Positions 1 through 8,323 of a stretch of DNA of 42,502 nt are shown here, in pieces. The stretch is from an uncultured Erysipelotrichaceae bacterium. Its GTDB lineage: Bacteria > Bacillota_I > Bacilli_A > Erysipelotrichales > Erysipelotrichaceae. Location: NCBI GenBank assembly GCA_902786245.1, contig CADABS010000015.1:1-42502 (forward strand), in the 5' to 3' direction. The notes beneath the pieces are model-generated. The model was not told the DNA's origin and did not search any database. It saw nothing but the letters and a program-made list of their open reading frames with translations. A program made the translations under genes and the position numbers. Each line of letters starts with the position of its first letter. The first letter of the stretch is position 1.

Positions 1-9
1 GTGCCCGTT

Positions 10-102
10 TCAGCAGTACCAGTTATATCCGTCGCGGGTGCCGTCGCAGCGGTACCAAAAGACCCGCCGAGCCGGGTCCGCTACGCCATCGTTTGCAAGC
101 GG
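10..102 (-). pseudogene. 3' end fragment of an unrecognised gene, out of frame with the adjoining GH1 fragment
   Basis: Read on the minus strand in the frame two bases off the GH1 fragment, 30 codons are open and end at a TGA at 10-12. The peptide is rich in W, Y, C and G and ends GTRDGYNWYC, which looks like the tail of a secreted or cell-wall-binding protein rather than random sequence. No start codon or ribosome binding site belongs to it, because the sequence upstream is GH1. I infer that the tail of another gene has been joined to the GH1 gene near 96-101. I do not recognise the family, and the fragment lies at the window edge, so an assembly join is a serious alternative. Confidence 0.4.
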
Positions 103-671
103 TCAAAGCATGTTTCCGCATATCTGACAAACTGATTCACCAGATATCTGCTGTCCCAGCCATTGTATTTTGCGGCCAGGGCAAGCGGTGTTTCATAATG
201 CGACAGAGTAACCAGCGGTTCAATGCCGTACTTTCTGCATTCATCGAATACATCAGAATAGAACTTTATGCCTTCTTCATTGACTGTCTCATCATCTCCG
301 TTCGGGAACAGACGGCTCCATTTCATCGAGAAGCGCAGACATTTGAATCCTTCCTCTGCACAGAGTCTGATATCTTCTTTGTAGTGATGATAGAAATCCG
401 ACGCAATATGCGAAGGATAGTAGTATTTCGGATCGTCCAGTTCTGCCGGAACTGCCCCTTCAGGCAGATGTCTTTCCGGTGAACCGAAGCACAGCGGAGT
501 AGAACCTGTTTCGCCATCCGGCTTGATCCAGGTAACCTGGCGTCTGACAGTATGGGAACCGTTGGTCATGACATCGGCTGTGCACAGACCTGCACCGCCT
601 TCATGCACACCGCCCTCATACTGATTGGCAGCCGTAGCGCCGCCCCATAAAAAGTCTTTCGAAAAACCCAT
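81..671 (-). pseudogene. GH1 6-phospho-beta-glucosidase, 5' fragment only
   Basis: The first 190 or so residues are a clear glycoside hydrolase family 1 N-terminus: FLWGGATAANQYEGG near residue 8, the HHYKEDI segment, and FSMKWSRLFP. The homology stops at about residue 191 (AETCFDR), just before the acid/base TFNE motif, and is followed by LQTMA and a TAG. Both catalytic glutamates, the C-terminal phosphate-binding region and about 290 residues are missing, so the product cannot be active. The start at 671 has an AAGGAG ten bases upstream. A TATAAT at 702-707 (minus) lies beside the terminator of the upstream permease gene but has no good -35. It is a paralogue of the intact GH1 gene at 17695-19164. 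Confidence 0.85.
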
Positions 672-712
672 GATCCTGTATCTCCTTGTATCTATATATC
701 CATTATATACTC

Positions 713-737
713 AAAAAAAGAGAAGCATTGCTTCCCT
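713..737 (-). terminator. Terminator of the nucleoside-type ABC operon
   Basis: On the minus strand the stem GAAGC/GCTTC, extended by three further pairs including one G-U, has a three-base loop and is followed by seven T. It starts right at the TAA of the last permease gene (737-739). Confidence 0.7.
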
Positions 738-1768
738 TATCTCTCCTCACGGAAATACGATACACCCAGACTTGCCGGATTCTGATTTTCTCTGCGCTTG
801 CGCTTGGATACCAGGATCAGAACAATGATCGTAACCAGATACGGAATCATCTGGTACAGATTCTGCATATATGTCGTATTCGTTGCGCCGAGCATCGATG
901 CCAGCTTTGCGAAAATCGATGACGGAATATACAGATAGACCCAATAGCAGAATCCGAACAGATATGCACCCCAGATGGCATTTCTCGGCTTCCAGCTGGT
1001 GAAGATGACCAGTGCGACTGCCAGCCAGCCCAGCGCTTCCAGACCGCCGCCTGTATCCCAGGTACCCTTGACATAGTCCATGACATAATACATACCGCCC
1101 AGACCTTCGATCATCGCTCCGATGCATGTCGCCGTGTATTTGTACTTTGTAACATTGATGCCGGCCGCATCCGCTGTTGCCGGATTCTCACCGACTGCCC
1201 GCAGATTCAGACCGACATGGGTGCGGTTGAGGAAATAATGGGCACATACGGCAATGATAATGGCAAGATATGCCATGAATCCATAGGAGAACAGAATTTC
1301 GCTGACCCGGCCGAGTGCAGTGGAAAGGAACGGAATCGTACTGCGCACTGCGGAACTGGCCGCGGATACGGAAATCTGTCCGACACCGCCGGAAAGCTTG
1401 ACCAGCGATCCCCCGAAGAAATTGGCAACGCCGCTGCCGAAAATCGTCAGAGTCAGACCTGTGACATTCTGATTCGCCCGCAGCGTAACCGTCAGGAACG
1501 AATACAGCAGTCCGCCCAGGAAGGACGCAATCAGGGCACAGACAATCGCAATCAGCGCACTGATCCAGGGAACCGCATCCGGATTTCCGTTTTCATAGAA
1601 GAATGCACCGGCCAGCGATGCAATGGCACCGAGGTACATAATACCCGGTACGCCCAGGTTCAGGTTTCCGGCTTTTTCCGTCAGGATCTCACCGACCGAA
1701 CCGTACATGATAATCGTGCCGAAGGTGATTGCCGCAGCGATCCAGGCAATAAAGGATGTCAGTGTCAT
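737..1768 (-). CDS. ABC transporter permease, nucleoside/simple-sugar (BmpA-type) system
   Basis: An inner-membrane permease of the branched-chain-amino-acid/monosaccharide ABC permease family, as found in BMP-dependent nucleoside importers such as B. subtilis NupQ. The protein is almost wholly hydrophobic, with about eight to ten membrane segments and the family motifs EKAGNLNLGVPGIMYLGA near the N-terminus and RAVGENPATADAAGI before the last third. I start at the ATG at 1768 (MTLTSF), not the ATG 27 bases upstream: AGGAGG lies nine bases before it and the upstream permease stop (1770-1772) is one base away. It is the last of four genes and forms the channel with the preceding permease. Substrate specificity is inferred from the gene set. 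Confidence 0.9.
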   Translation of the reverse strand: MTLTSFIAWIAAAITFGTIIMYGSVGEILTEKAGNLNLGVPGIMYLGAIASLAGAFFYENGNPDAVPWISALIAIVCALIASFLGGLLYSFLTVTLRANQNVTGLTLTIFGSGVANFFGGSLVKLSGGVGQISVSAASSAVRSTIPFLSTALGRVSEILFSYGFMAYLAIIIAVCAHYFLNRTHVGLNLRAVGENPATADAAGINVTKYKYTATCIGAMIEGLGGMYYVMDYVKGTWDTGGGLEALGWLAVALVIFTSWKPRNAIWGAYLFGFCYWVYLYIPSSIFAKLASMLGATNTTYMQNLYQMIPYLVTIIVLILVSKRKRRENQNPASLGVSYFREER

Positions 1769-1769
1769 A

Positions 1770-2897
1770 TCAGTTTTCCTCCTCCTTCTTTGCATGGTGC
1801 CGGAAGACGATCCGGTAATTGATGAAGAATTCCGAGCCGAGTATGAAGAACAGTATAATACCGATCAGAATATTCGATGCATGCTTGTTGAAATTGAAAT
1901 CCGATGCAATCTGATTGGCACCTCTGCTCATGAATGAAAGCAGTGCCGTAATCAATGTCATGGCAATCGGATTGAATTTGCCCAGCCATGCGACGATGAT
2001 TGCCGTAAAGCCTCTGCCGCCTGCCGTCAGAGAAGAAATCGTATGCGATACTGCAGTGACTTCCAGGTATCCGGCAATACCGCAGATCGCCGCGGAAATG
2101 GCAATTGTCCGCAGAATGACTCTGGATACGCTGATCCCGGCATAACGGGCTGTATTCTCGCTTTCGCCGACGACCGTGATTTCATATCCCTGCTTGGAAT
2201 TCTTCAGATAGAAGTACATGCCGACGGTAAGCAGCGCTACGATGATCACCATTAACAGGAACTGCTGCCCGCCGAGATACGGCATCCATCCGTCCCGGGT
2301 CTGGGCATTGATCACGCCGACGGAATGCGACTGTTTCTTATCCCAGATATCCACGAAGAACTCAACCAGCTGCAGGGCTACATAGTTCATCATCAGAGTG
2401 AACAGTGTTTCGTTTGTTTTGTATTTCGATTTGAAGTATGCCGGGATCAGTCCCCATACCGCACCGCACAGCGCTGCCAGGATAAACATGAGCACCAGCA
2501 GAATGGCATTGGGAATCTTTCCGCCGAAGCTGATCATCATCGCCGCAGTTACCAGACCGCCGATCAGGATCTGTCCTTCTGCACCGACATTCCAGAACCG
2601 CAGCTTGAAGGCAGGTGCCAGACCTACCGCAATGCACAGCAGCAGAGCCATTTCCTTGAGCGTCTGCCAGATTCTTCCCGGTGTTCCGAAAGCACCGGCA
2701 AACATCGACTGATAGACCGCAACCGGATTCAGCTTTGTAATGCCGTTGATAAACAGTGCGCTTACCAACATGCCCAGCAAAACAGCCGCAATGCGGATAC
2801 ACCAGACACGCCATACCGGCAGCTCATCCCGTCTGACCAGATGGAACAGCGGTTCTTTTACGGTTTTGCGGGGGATTTCATAATTCTCGTTTTTCAT
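1770..2897 (-). CDS. ABC transporter permease, nucleoside/simple-sugar (BmpA-type) system
   Basis: Second permease of the importer, 375 residues, similar in family to B. subtilis NupP. A charged cytoplasmic N-terminus of about 30 residues precedes the first membrane segment. The family motif KLRFWNVGAEGQILIGGL is near residue 100, and VVGESENTARYAGISV, the usual cytoplasmic coupling-helix region facing the ATPase, is near residue 240. The start codon overlaps the stop of the ATPase gene as ATGA (2894-2897) with GGAGG upstream, so the two are translationally coupled. It should heterodimerise with the permease encoded at 737-1768. Confidence 0.9.
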   Translation of the reverse strand: MKNENYEIPRKTVKEPLFHLVRRDELPVWRVWCIRIAAVLLGMLVSALFINGITKLNPVAVYQSMFAGAFGTPGRIWQTLKEMALLLCIAVGLAPAFKLRFWNVGAEGQILIGGLVTAAMMISFGGKIPNAILLVLMFILAALCGAVWGLIPAYFKSKYKTNETLFTLMMNYVALQLVEFFVDIWDKKQSHSVGVINAQTRDGWMPYLGGQQFLLMVIIVALLTVGMYFYLKNSKQGYEITVVGESENTARYAGISVSRVILRTIAISAAICGIAGYLEVTAVSHTISSLTAGGRGFTAIIVAWLGKFNPIAMTLITALLSFMSRGANQIASDFNFNKHASNILIGIILFFILGSEFFINYRIVFRHHAKKEEEN

Positions 2898-4432
2898 GCC
2901 TCCGCCTCCTTCTGCAGATTTGTCATACGGATACCGATTTCTTCTTTCTTTGCTGTACGTGCATCCAGTATTCCGTTTTCATGACCGTTGCACAGAACCA
3001 GGATCCTGTCAGCCAGAGCCAGCAGGACATCCAGGTCTTCACCGACATAGATGACCGCTACACCTTTTTTCTTCTGCTCTGTCATGAGATTGTAAATCGT
3101 ATAGGACTTGGAGATATCCAGACCTCTGACCGCATAGGCACTCATCAGAATGGCAGGTTCTGCCGCGATTTCACGGCCGACAAGAACTTTCTGTACATTT
3201 CCTCCGGAAAGCTTGCGCACCGGTGTTTCAATACTCGGTGTCGCAATATCCAGCTCTGCCTTGACTTCATCCGCCAGTTTGATGGACTGGGTTCTGTCCA
3301 GGAAAGGAGAACGTCCCTTGTCATAGTCCTTTAACATCATGTTTTCGACCATGCCCATCGAAGCGACCAGACCCATGCCGAGACGGTCTTCCGGAACGAA
3401 GGACAGGTGCACGCCGAGATTGCGGATCTCACGGGGAGATACACCGACCAGCTGCCGGGTCTGTCCGTCTTTGGAATAGTATTCGATGGAGCCGCCTTCT
3501 TCGATCTTCTGCAGACCGGCGATCGCCTCCAGCAGTTCTTTCTGGCCGCATCCGGAGATACCGGCAATACCGAGAATCTCTCCGCCGTAGGCATCAAACG
3601 AAATATCATCCAGCGCCTTGATATTCTCATCGCTGAATACCGTCAGATGTCTGACCGACAGACGCTTTACCGGATTTTCCGGCAGCGGCCTGTCAATATC
3701 CAGCGTCACCTTCTCACCGACCATCGCCTCCGTCAGGATCTGTTCATTGGCAACCGGTGTCGGAATGGTTTCAATATATTCGCCCTTGCGCAGAATCGTT
3801 ACACGGTCCGACAGTTCCAGAACTTCATTGAGCTTATGCGTAATCAGAACGACTGCCTTGCCGTCTGCCCGCATTGCCCGCAGAATACTGAAAAGCTTGC
3901 TGGTTTCCTGCGGTGTCAGGACCGCTGTCGGCTCATCCAGGATCAGGATGTTCGCCCCGCGGTAGAGTACCTTGACGATTTCCAGCGTCTGTTTCTGGGA
4001 GACGCTCATTTCATATACTTTCTGGGCAGGGTCAATTTCAAATCCGTATCTGTCGCAGATCTCTTTGACCTTTTTATTGACTTCCGAAAGATTATAGGTG
4101 CCTGATTCCCCTTTCAGTCCGAGAATGATATTCTCTGCAGCAGTAAAAACATCTACCAGCTTGTAGTGCTGGTGAATCATACCGATGCCGAGTTCATATG
4201 CATCATGCGGAGAAGCAATTGTCACCGCTTCGCCGTTGACATAGATGTCGCCTTCATCCGGATAATAGATACCCGCCAGCATGTTCATCAATGTCGTCTT
4301 GCCCGATCCGTTTTCTCCCAGGATCGACAGAATCTCACCGTAGTGAATATTCATCGAAACCTTCGAATTGGCAACGACCGGTCCGAACCGTTTGGTTATA
4401 TTTTCCATCCGGACTGCTGTTCTCTCGTTCAT
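2894..4432 (-). CDS. ABC transporter ATP-binding protein, two fused nucleotide-binding domains
   Basis: Energises the importer by ATP hydrolysis at the cytoplasmic face. The first ATPase domain has Walker A GENGSGKT at residues 39-46, a variant signature MSVSQKQTLEI and Walker B ILILDEPTAVLTPQE. The second domain has a degenerate Walker A region (GISGCGQKE), a canonical signature LSGGNVQK and a degraded Walker B (AILMSAYAVRGLDI). This arrangement is normal for NupO/RbsA-like proteins. I start at 4432 (MNERTAV) because GGGGAGGG lies seven bases upstream; the nine extra residues of the longer frame have no such site and run into the hairpin at 4456-4492. It lies between the lipoprotein gene and the permeases. 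Confidence 0.93.
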   Translation of the reverse strand: MNERTAVRMENITKRFGPVVANSKVSMNIHYGEILSILGENGSGKTTLMNMLAGIYYPDEGDIYVNGEAVTIASPHDAYELGIGMIHQHYKLVDVFTAAENIILGLKGESGTYNLSEVNKKVKEICDRYGFEIDPAQKVYEMSVSQKQTLEIVKVLYRGANILILDEPTAVLTPQETSKLFSILRAMRADGKAVVLITHKLNEVLELSDRVTILRKGEYIETIPTPVANEQILTEAMVGEKVTLDIDRPLPENPVKRLSVRHLTVFSDENIKALDDISFDAYGGEILGIAGISGCGQKELLEAIAGLQKIEEGGSIEYYSKDGQTRQLVGVSPREIRNLGVHLSFVPEDRLGMGLVASMGMVENMMLKDYDKGRSPFLDRTQSIKLADEVKAELDIATPSIETPVRKLSGGNVQKVLVGREIAAEPAILMSAYAVRGLDISKSYTIYNLMTEQKKKGVAVIYVGEDLDVLLALADRILVLCNGHENGILDARTAKKEEIGIRMTNLQKEAEA

Positions 4433-4455
4433 AAAATGGCCCTCCCCAGAAAACA

Positions 4456-4492
4456 CCATAAGGGAAACCGCGGAATACGGCCTCCCTTATGG
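4456..4492 (-). terminator. Strong hairpin between the lipoprotein and ATPase genes
   Basis: CCATAAGGGA pairs perfectly with TCCCTTATGG across a 17-base centre that itself contains a CCG/CGG stem. The tail TGTTTTCT is only weakly U-rich, so partial termination or 3' end protection of the lipoprotein mRNA is more likely than a full stop. Such a hairpin commonly lets the binding protein be made in excess over the membrane complex. Confidence 0.55.
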
Positions 4493-4514
4493 AAAAATCA
4501 GTGTGAATTACAGA

Positions 4515-5807
4515 TCAGTTAGCGCCTGCTTCTTCAATTCCGTCGATACGGAGAGAAAAGTAAGGAGCCGAGCGCATGCCGTTCTTTGTATCGGATTCAT
4601 AGAATACGCCGTCTCTGACAGGGAAGATATCCGGTTCGAATGCAGGGTCGAAGTTGATGTCAACGCCTGTCTTTTCATCGATTGTCTTTCCGTCTACTGT
4701 GAATGTCGATGCATCGAATACATTCAGCGTACCGTCTTTGATCGCAGCTTCAACTTCCGCAACCTTCTCAGCTGTGCCTTCAGCGACAGATTCGCCCAGT
4801 TCAGTAATGCATACTGCGCCTGTTTCATAGCCTTCCGACCAGTCTGTAGCGATATCCATCGCTTCGCCGTCCAGCCACTTCTTGAATGCGTATTTATAGA
4901 AAACAGACCAGTCATTGGAAGAAGATGTCAGGGCAGCCTTCGGAGCAACTGCCAGCATCGATACGTTGTATCCGACAGAGTAAACTGTCTTGCCGGAGTT
5001 CAGAGCGGTTTCGATTGCGGCCGGAGCACCGGTTGTATCAGCGTGCTGGGAGATGATAACGCATCCCTTTGCAATCAGAGAGTTTGCTGTTTCGCTTTCC
5101 TTTGTCTGATCAGCCCAGCTGTTTGTATATTCAACAAACATATGGACATTCTCAACAACCGACTTGACGCCGAGATAGAAAGCAGTATAGCCGGAAACGA
5201 CTTCCGCATACGGATAAGCACCGACATAGCCGATCTTGATATCATCGCCGGTGAATGCGTCCGGCAGATTTTCCTTCGTAACTGTGCCGTTGTCAATCAG
5301 TTCCTTCAGTTTCATGCCCGCAACAACACCGGAGACATAACGGGACTGATATGTCTGGTTGAATGCGTTCTTGAAGTTAGGCAGTCCGCTTGCGGCAGCT
5401 GTATCGCCTGTCATGGAAATAAAAGTAACATCCGGATATTCCGCTGCTGCTTCTTCCATGAAGGACTGATGTCCGTAAGAGTTGGAGATGACCAAAGTAG
5501 CACCGGATTCAACCAGGTCAACTGCTGCTTCTTTGCAGTCCTGTGTTTCGCCGATTTCGAACTTCTCGATAATCTGATCATCCGCAATGCCCAGAGCCTT
5601 GGCAGCCTCATGAATGCCTTCGATGTGCGCTGCTGTGTAGCCTTCGTTGTCGTCGCCGACGTAGATGACGCCGATCTTTCCGGCAGAAGCAGTTTCATTT
5701 GTTTCTTCGGAATTGCCGTCATCATTTGTTTCCGGAGTCCCTGAAGAGCAGCCGACCATGGACGCTGCCAGAATCAGAGACATCGCAGTGGTAAGAATTT
5801 TTTTCAT
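4515..5807 (-). CDS. BMP-family substrate-binding lipoprotein of the nucleoside-type ABC importer
   Basis: Extracytoplasmic lipoprotein of the basic membrane protein (PF02608) family, which in characterised cases binds purine nucleosides. I start at 5807 (MKKILTTAM), where GGGAGG lies five bases upstream; the longer frame would put 17 residues before a perfect signal peptide. The lipobox is MVGC with the lipidated Cys at about residue 20, followed by a Thr/Asn/Glu/Asp linker. The body has the family start KIGVIYVGDDNEGYT and the GYVGAYPYAEVVSGYTAFYLG region. First gene of the operon, driven by the promoter at 5986-6013 through a long leader. The ligand cannot be read from sequence. Confidence 0.9.
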   Translation of the reverse strand: MKKILTTAMSLILAASMVGCSSGTPETNDDGNSEETNETASAGKIGVIYVGDDNEGYTAAHIEGIHEAAKALGIADDQIIEKFEIGETQDCKEAAVDLVESGATLVISNSYGHQSFMEEAAAEYPDVTFISMTGDTAAASGLPNFKNAFNQTYQSRYVSGVVAGMKLKELIDNGTVTKENLPDAFTGDDIKIGYVGAYPYAEVVSGYTAFYLGVKSVVENVHMFVEYTNSWADQTKESETANSLIAKGCVIISQHADTTGAPAAIETALNSGKTVYSVGYNVSMLAVAPKAALTSSSNDWSVFYKYAFKKWLDGEAMDIATDWSEGYETGAVCITELGESVAEGTAEKVAEVEAAIKDGTLNVFDASTFTVDGKTIDEKTGVDINFDPAFEPDIFPVRDGVFYESDTKNGMRSAPYFSLRIDGIEEAGAN

Positions 5808-5979
5808 TTTATCCTCCCGATTTCTCACCTTCCATACAGACGAAAAAAACGGAATCATTCCATTCCGTCCGCACAGAAAAATAACACACCCGAGCTGAAA
5901 GCAAAGGCTTTTTCACAAATCCATTTCTTTCCCATACTGTACTTCAGATTCACTGACCGCCTTCCTTTCACTTCAGGAT
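5808..5979 (-). promoter_or_regulatory. Roughly 170-nt 5' leader with attenuator-like terminator
   Basis: The transcript from the promoter at 5986-6013 has about 170 untranslated bases. Near its 3' end (5843-5868) the stem ACGGAAT/ATTCCGT with a six-base loop is followed by seven T, an intrinsic terminator about 30 bases before the ribosome binding site. Upstream there is a small hairpin AAAGC/GCTTT. A terminator between promoter and gene implies control by readthrough. I looked for the conserved cores of purine, TPP, ZTP and THF riboswitches and saw none, so the ligand or factor is unknown. Confidence 0.55.
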
Positions 5980-5985
5980 GACTTG

Positions 5986-6013
5986 ATTATATCCAATCAG
6001 CAGAACTTTTCAA
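5986..6013 (-). promoter_or_regulatory. Sigma-A-type promoter of the nucleoside-type ABC operon
   Basis: On the minus strand, TTGAAA (6008-6013), a 16-bp spacer and TATAAT (5986-5991). This is the best promoter match between the esterase stop and the lipoprotein gene. Confidence 0.7.
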
Positions 6014-6058
6014 CTCAAAAGGCGATATTACCGCACAAATAGCCCGTTTTATCTATAT

Positions 6059-6070
6059 GTAAACGTTTAC
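6059..6070. promoter_or_regulatory. Perfect palindrome resembling a CcpA cre or LacI-family operator
   Basis: GTAAACGTTTAC is a perfect 12-bp palindrome with a central CG and fits the cre consensus at 13 of 14 positions when extended. It lies about 45 bp upstream of the -35 of the ABC operon and 9 bp after the esterase stop. Carbon-catabolite control of the importer is an inference. Confidence 0.5.
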
Positions 6071-6078
6071 TTTCCGGT

Positions 6079-6750
6079 TTAATCCATATGCGAAAGAAGC
6101 CAGGCAAAGCCTTTTGCCATGCGCAGATCTGCATCTTTGAAATGATTTCCCGGATTCCATTCCAGAACATGCGGCATATTTTCCTTTTCAAACAGCTCCG
6201 CCTGCGAACGGATCCTGTCCCCGACCTGTGCCATTGTCCGGTTTCTGGTCTTTTCCTCTTTATCGCCAAGACTCAGATATACACAGCCTGCCTGAAATGC
6301 ATGTTCTTCTCTGTATGTATCCCATCCTTCAAACCATACCGAAGGAGATACTGCCGCAATCCCGTCAAATACATCCGTTTCATATCCTGCCCATAATGCG
6401 AACAGACCTGCCAGTGAATATCCGCCCAGCAGAATTTTCTGATACCGGCGATCCTGATTCACAGCCGGAATCAGGATATCTATGATATATGCAAGTGTTT
6501 CGGAGGCTCCGCTGCCGAATCCTTCCTTTCCGAATACCGGCGGCGCTTCCCAGGGGGAAAGATCTCTGTTCCAGTCATCGACAGGTACTGCGATCAGAGA
6601 AAAAGGAACGGAAGTACGCGCCTGTATTTCCCGGACCTCGTTTTCCATATCGTCCTGATCCCGCAGATCGCAGGGCCGGATCACCAATATCCGGGCATCC
6701 TCTTCTTCAAAAAATATACATTCTCTGTTTCCCGTATTCTTTATAATCAT
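6079..6750 (-). CDS. Alpha/beta hydrolase, putative esterase (esterase D/Fes-like family)
   Basis: A soluble 223-residue serine hydrolase resembling PF00756 esterases. The nucleophile elbow is GGYSLAG with Ser112, followed by LFALWAG. The likely catalytic His is H203 in NPGNHF, and an acidic residue near D163 (SLGDKEE) could complete the triad. There is no signal peptide, so it is cytoplasmic. No Shine-Dalgarno sequence precedes the ATG at 6750; instead TATCAT lies just upstream, so it may be translated from a leaderless mRNA. The next internal Met (residue 35) would remove a conserved beta-strand, so I keep the first. Substrate unknown. It is transcribed divergently from the LicD gene. Confidence 0.75.
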   Translation of the reverse strand: MIIKNTGNRECIFFEEEDARILVIRPCDLRDQDDMENEVREIQARTSVPFSLIAVPVDDWNRDLSPWEAPPVFGKEGFGSGASETLAYIIDILIPAVNQDRRYQKILLGGYSLAGLFALWAGYETDVFDGIAAVSPSVWFEGWDTYREEHAFQAGCVYLSLGDKEEKTRNRTMAQVGDRIRSQAELFEKENMPHVLEWNPGNHFKDADLRMAKGFAWLLSHMD

Positions 6751-6814
6751 ATTTATATGATAGCAGACGCATCTGCCTGTTCATCACGGATATCCGGTTC
6801 CTGACACATAATAT

Positions 6815-6843
6815 TTGCATGTATCATGCAGAAGCCGTAAGAT
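6815..6843 (+). promoter_or_regulatory. Candidate promoter of the LicD-family gene
   Basis: TTGCAT (6815-6820), a 17-bp spacer and TAAGAT (6838-6843), about 50 bases before the start codon. Confidence 0.4.
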
Positions 6844-6891
6844 ATACCTTGGCTGTACACATAGAAGCAGATTAGAAACGAGGCTGATTAT

Positions 6892-7722
6892 ATGGTCAGA
6901 TATATGCTGAAAAAGAATCCAGACGGTGCTGAAATCACTGTCCGCGATGTCCAGGAATGTCTCCTTTTGATGTTAAAGGATATTGATGAAGTCATGCGGA
7001 AAAACGATATCCCGTATTGTCTGGATGCCGGAACCGCTCTTGGGGCAGTCCGCCACCATGGCTTTATTCCCTGGGATGACGATGCGGATATCGGCATTCT
7101 GAAAGAAGACTATGACCGCTTTCTTCAGGCAATGCAGAAGGATCTGCCGGAAGACTATGTCATCCAGTGCTTTGAAAAAGATGACCGGTACAATGTACTG
7201 ATCCCGGCAGTAAAGATCCGCCGGAAAGGATCGTATATCAGAGAAAAGAACGTCCTGCTTTCCAACCGCTGTACAGGATACGATGGCTGCGACGGTCTGT
7301 TTGTGGATGTCATGGTCTATGACAACGTCAGTACCCATAAAACAACCGGACTCCTGTACCGTCTGGCCAACTATGCCCTGGTCGTACCGGAAATCATTCT
7401 GGACAATGTGTTCCATGTCAATCCGGTCCGGACAAAGGAACTGTTTCTGCACAATGCCGAAAGATACTCACAGCTGGCACGCGAAGAGAATTCCGAATAT
7501 CTCGGTCTTGATCTGACCTGGGTCTGGAACGGATTCTTTCCGCCGTACCGCTATAAAAAAGATGAACTGTTTCCTGCGCAGTATATAAAGTTTGAGGACA
7601 CATGGCTGCCGGTGCCGCATAACTATGATACTTATCTGAAAAGATGCTTCGGAGAGAATTATATGCAGGAACCGCCGGTATATATGCGCCATGCCAAGCA
7701 TATCGCGGAAATCAGGCTGTAA
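6892..7722 (+). CDS. LicD-family phosphotransferase
   Basis: Member of the LicD family (PF04991), nucleotidyltransferase-fold enzymes that attach phosphocholine or similar groups to teichoic acids or surface glycans. The diagnostic block is at residues 45-68: DAGTALGAVRHHGFIPWDDD followed by ADIG, where the acidic cluster binds the metal ion. The 276-residue length is typical. A GAGG lies seven to ten bases before the ATG. It stands alone on the plus strand between the esterase and hsp20, with no choline-pathway genes beside it, so the transferred group is unknown. It ends at a shared bidirectional terminator. Confidence 0.88.
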   Translation: MVRYMLKKNPDGAEITVRDVQECLLLMLKDIDEVMRKNDIPYCLDAGTALGAVRHHGFIPWDDDADIGILKEDYDRFLQAMQKDLPEDYVIQCFEKDDRYNVLIPAVKIRRKGSYIREKNVLLSNRCTGYDGCDGLFVDVMVYDNVSTHKTTGLLYRLANYALVVPEIILDNVFHVNPVRTKELFLHNAERYSQLAREENSEYLGLDLTWVWNGFFPPYRYKKDELFPAQYIKFEDTWLPVPHNYDTYLKRCFGENYMQEPPVYMRHAKHIAEIRL

Positions 7723-7764
7723 TCTGCAGAGACAGAATAATACTGAATTATTCATCATGACAAA

Positions 7765-7791
7765 AGCGGGTACCCTCAAACGGTACCCGCT
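7765..7791. terminator. Bidirectional terminator between licD-like gene and hsp20
   Basis: AGCGGGTACC and GGTACCCGCT form a perfect 10-bp stem with a seven-base loop. Short T-rich tails follow on both strands (TTTT on minus, CTTT on plus), which suits two convergent genes. Confidence 0.75.
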
Positions 7792-7825
7792 CTTTCAATG
7801 AATCAGAAACTTATGACTGTTTATC

Positions 7826-8245
7826 TCAGAAGATTTCGATGAACTTCTTTTCCTGCTCTTCCTTCTTCTGCTCTGTCGGAAGTTCAATCTTCAGGATGCC
7901 GTTTTCGAAGGATGCGTGAACATCGCTGTCCTTGATGCCTTCGCCGACATAGAAGCTTCTTGAACATGTGCCGTTGTAGCGTTCCTGACGCAGGATTCTG
8001 CCATTGTCATCTTTCTCTTCGTTATTGGAATGCTTTTCAGCTGTGACTGTCAGATTGCCGTTGTACAGGCTGATCTTGACATCTTCTTTGTTATATCCCG
8101 GAATCTCAACATCCAGAATATACTTTCCGTCTTTTTCACGGACATCTGTCTTCATCAGAGACTGACCGCCGAATACCGGCGCTCTGAACATGCTGTCAAA
8201 CATGTCATCAAACAGATCATGATTTCTAGCTACTGAGTATCTCAT
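7826..8245 (-). CDS. Small heat shock protein, Hsp20/alpha-crystallin family
   Basis: ATP-independent cytoplasmic holdase. The alpha-crystallin domain spans about residues 30-130 and includes VEIPGYNKEDVKISL, LTVTAEK, ERYNGTCSRSFYV and ENGILKIELP, the last ending in the usual I/L-x-I/L groove motif. A short N-terminal arm (FDDMFDSMF) and a Lys/Glu-rich tail ending FIEIF match the family. GAGAGGT precedes the ATG. Expression should be controlled by HrcA, because a CIRCE element covers the promoter. The gene is monocistronic. Confidence 0.93.
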   Translation of the reverse strand: MRYSVARNHDLFDDMFDSMFRAPVFGGQSLMKTDVREKDGKYILDVEIPGYNKEDVKISLYNGNLTVTAEKHSNNEEKDDNGRILRQERYNGTCSRSFYVGEGIKDSDVHASFENGILKIELPTEQKKEEQEKKFIEIF

Positions 8246-8295
8246 CTTATTACCTCTCTTACATCTATCTGAGATCTTTTCATCTCACATCTATT

Positions 8296-8323
8296 AATAT
8301 ACTCAGATTTTTAGCACTGTCAA
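8296..8323 (-). promoter_or_regulatory. Promoter of hsp20
   Basis: On the minus strand TTGACA (8318-8323), a 16-bp spacer and TATATT (8296-8301). The -35 lies inside the CIRCE element, so HrcA binding would block RNA polymerase. Confidence 0.75.

Noticed and set aside
5808-5979. Purine (guanine-type) riboswitch before the nucleoside importer
   Set aside because: Expected from the gene function, but the conserved TATA...GTCTCTACC...CCGTAAA pattern is not present. I kept only the attenuator-like leader.
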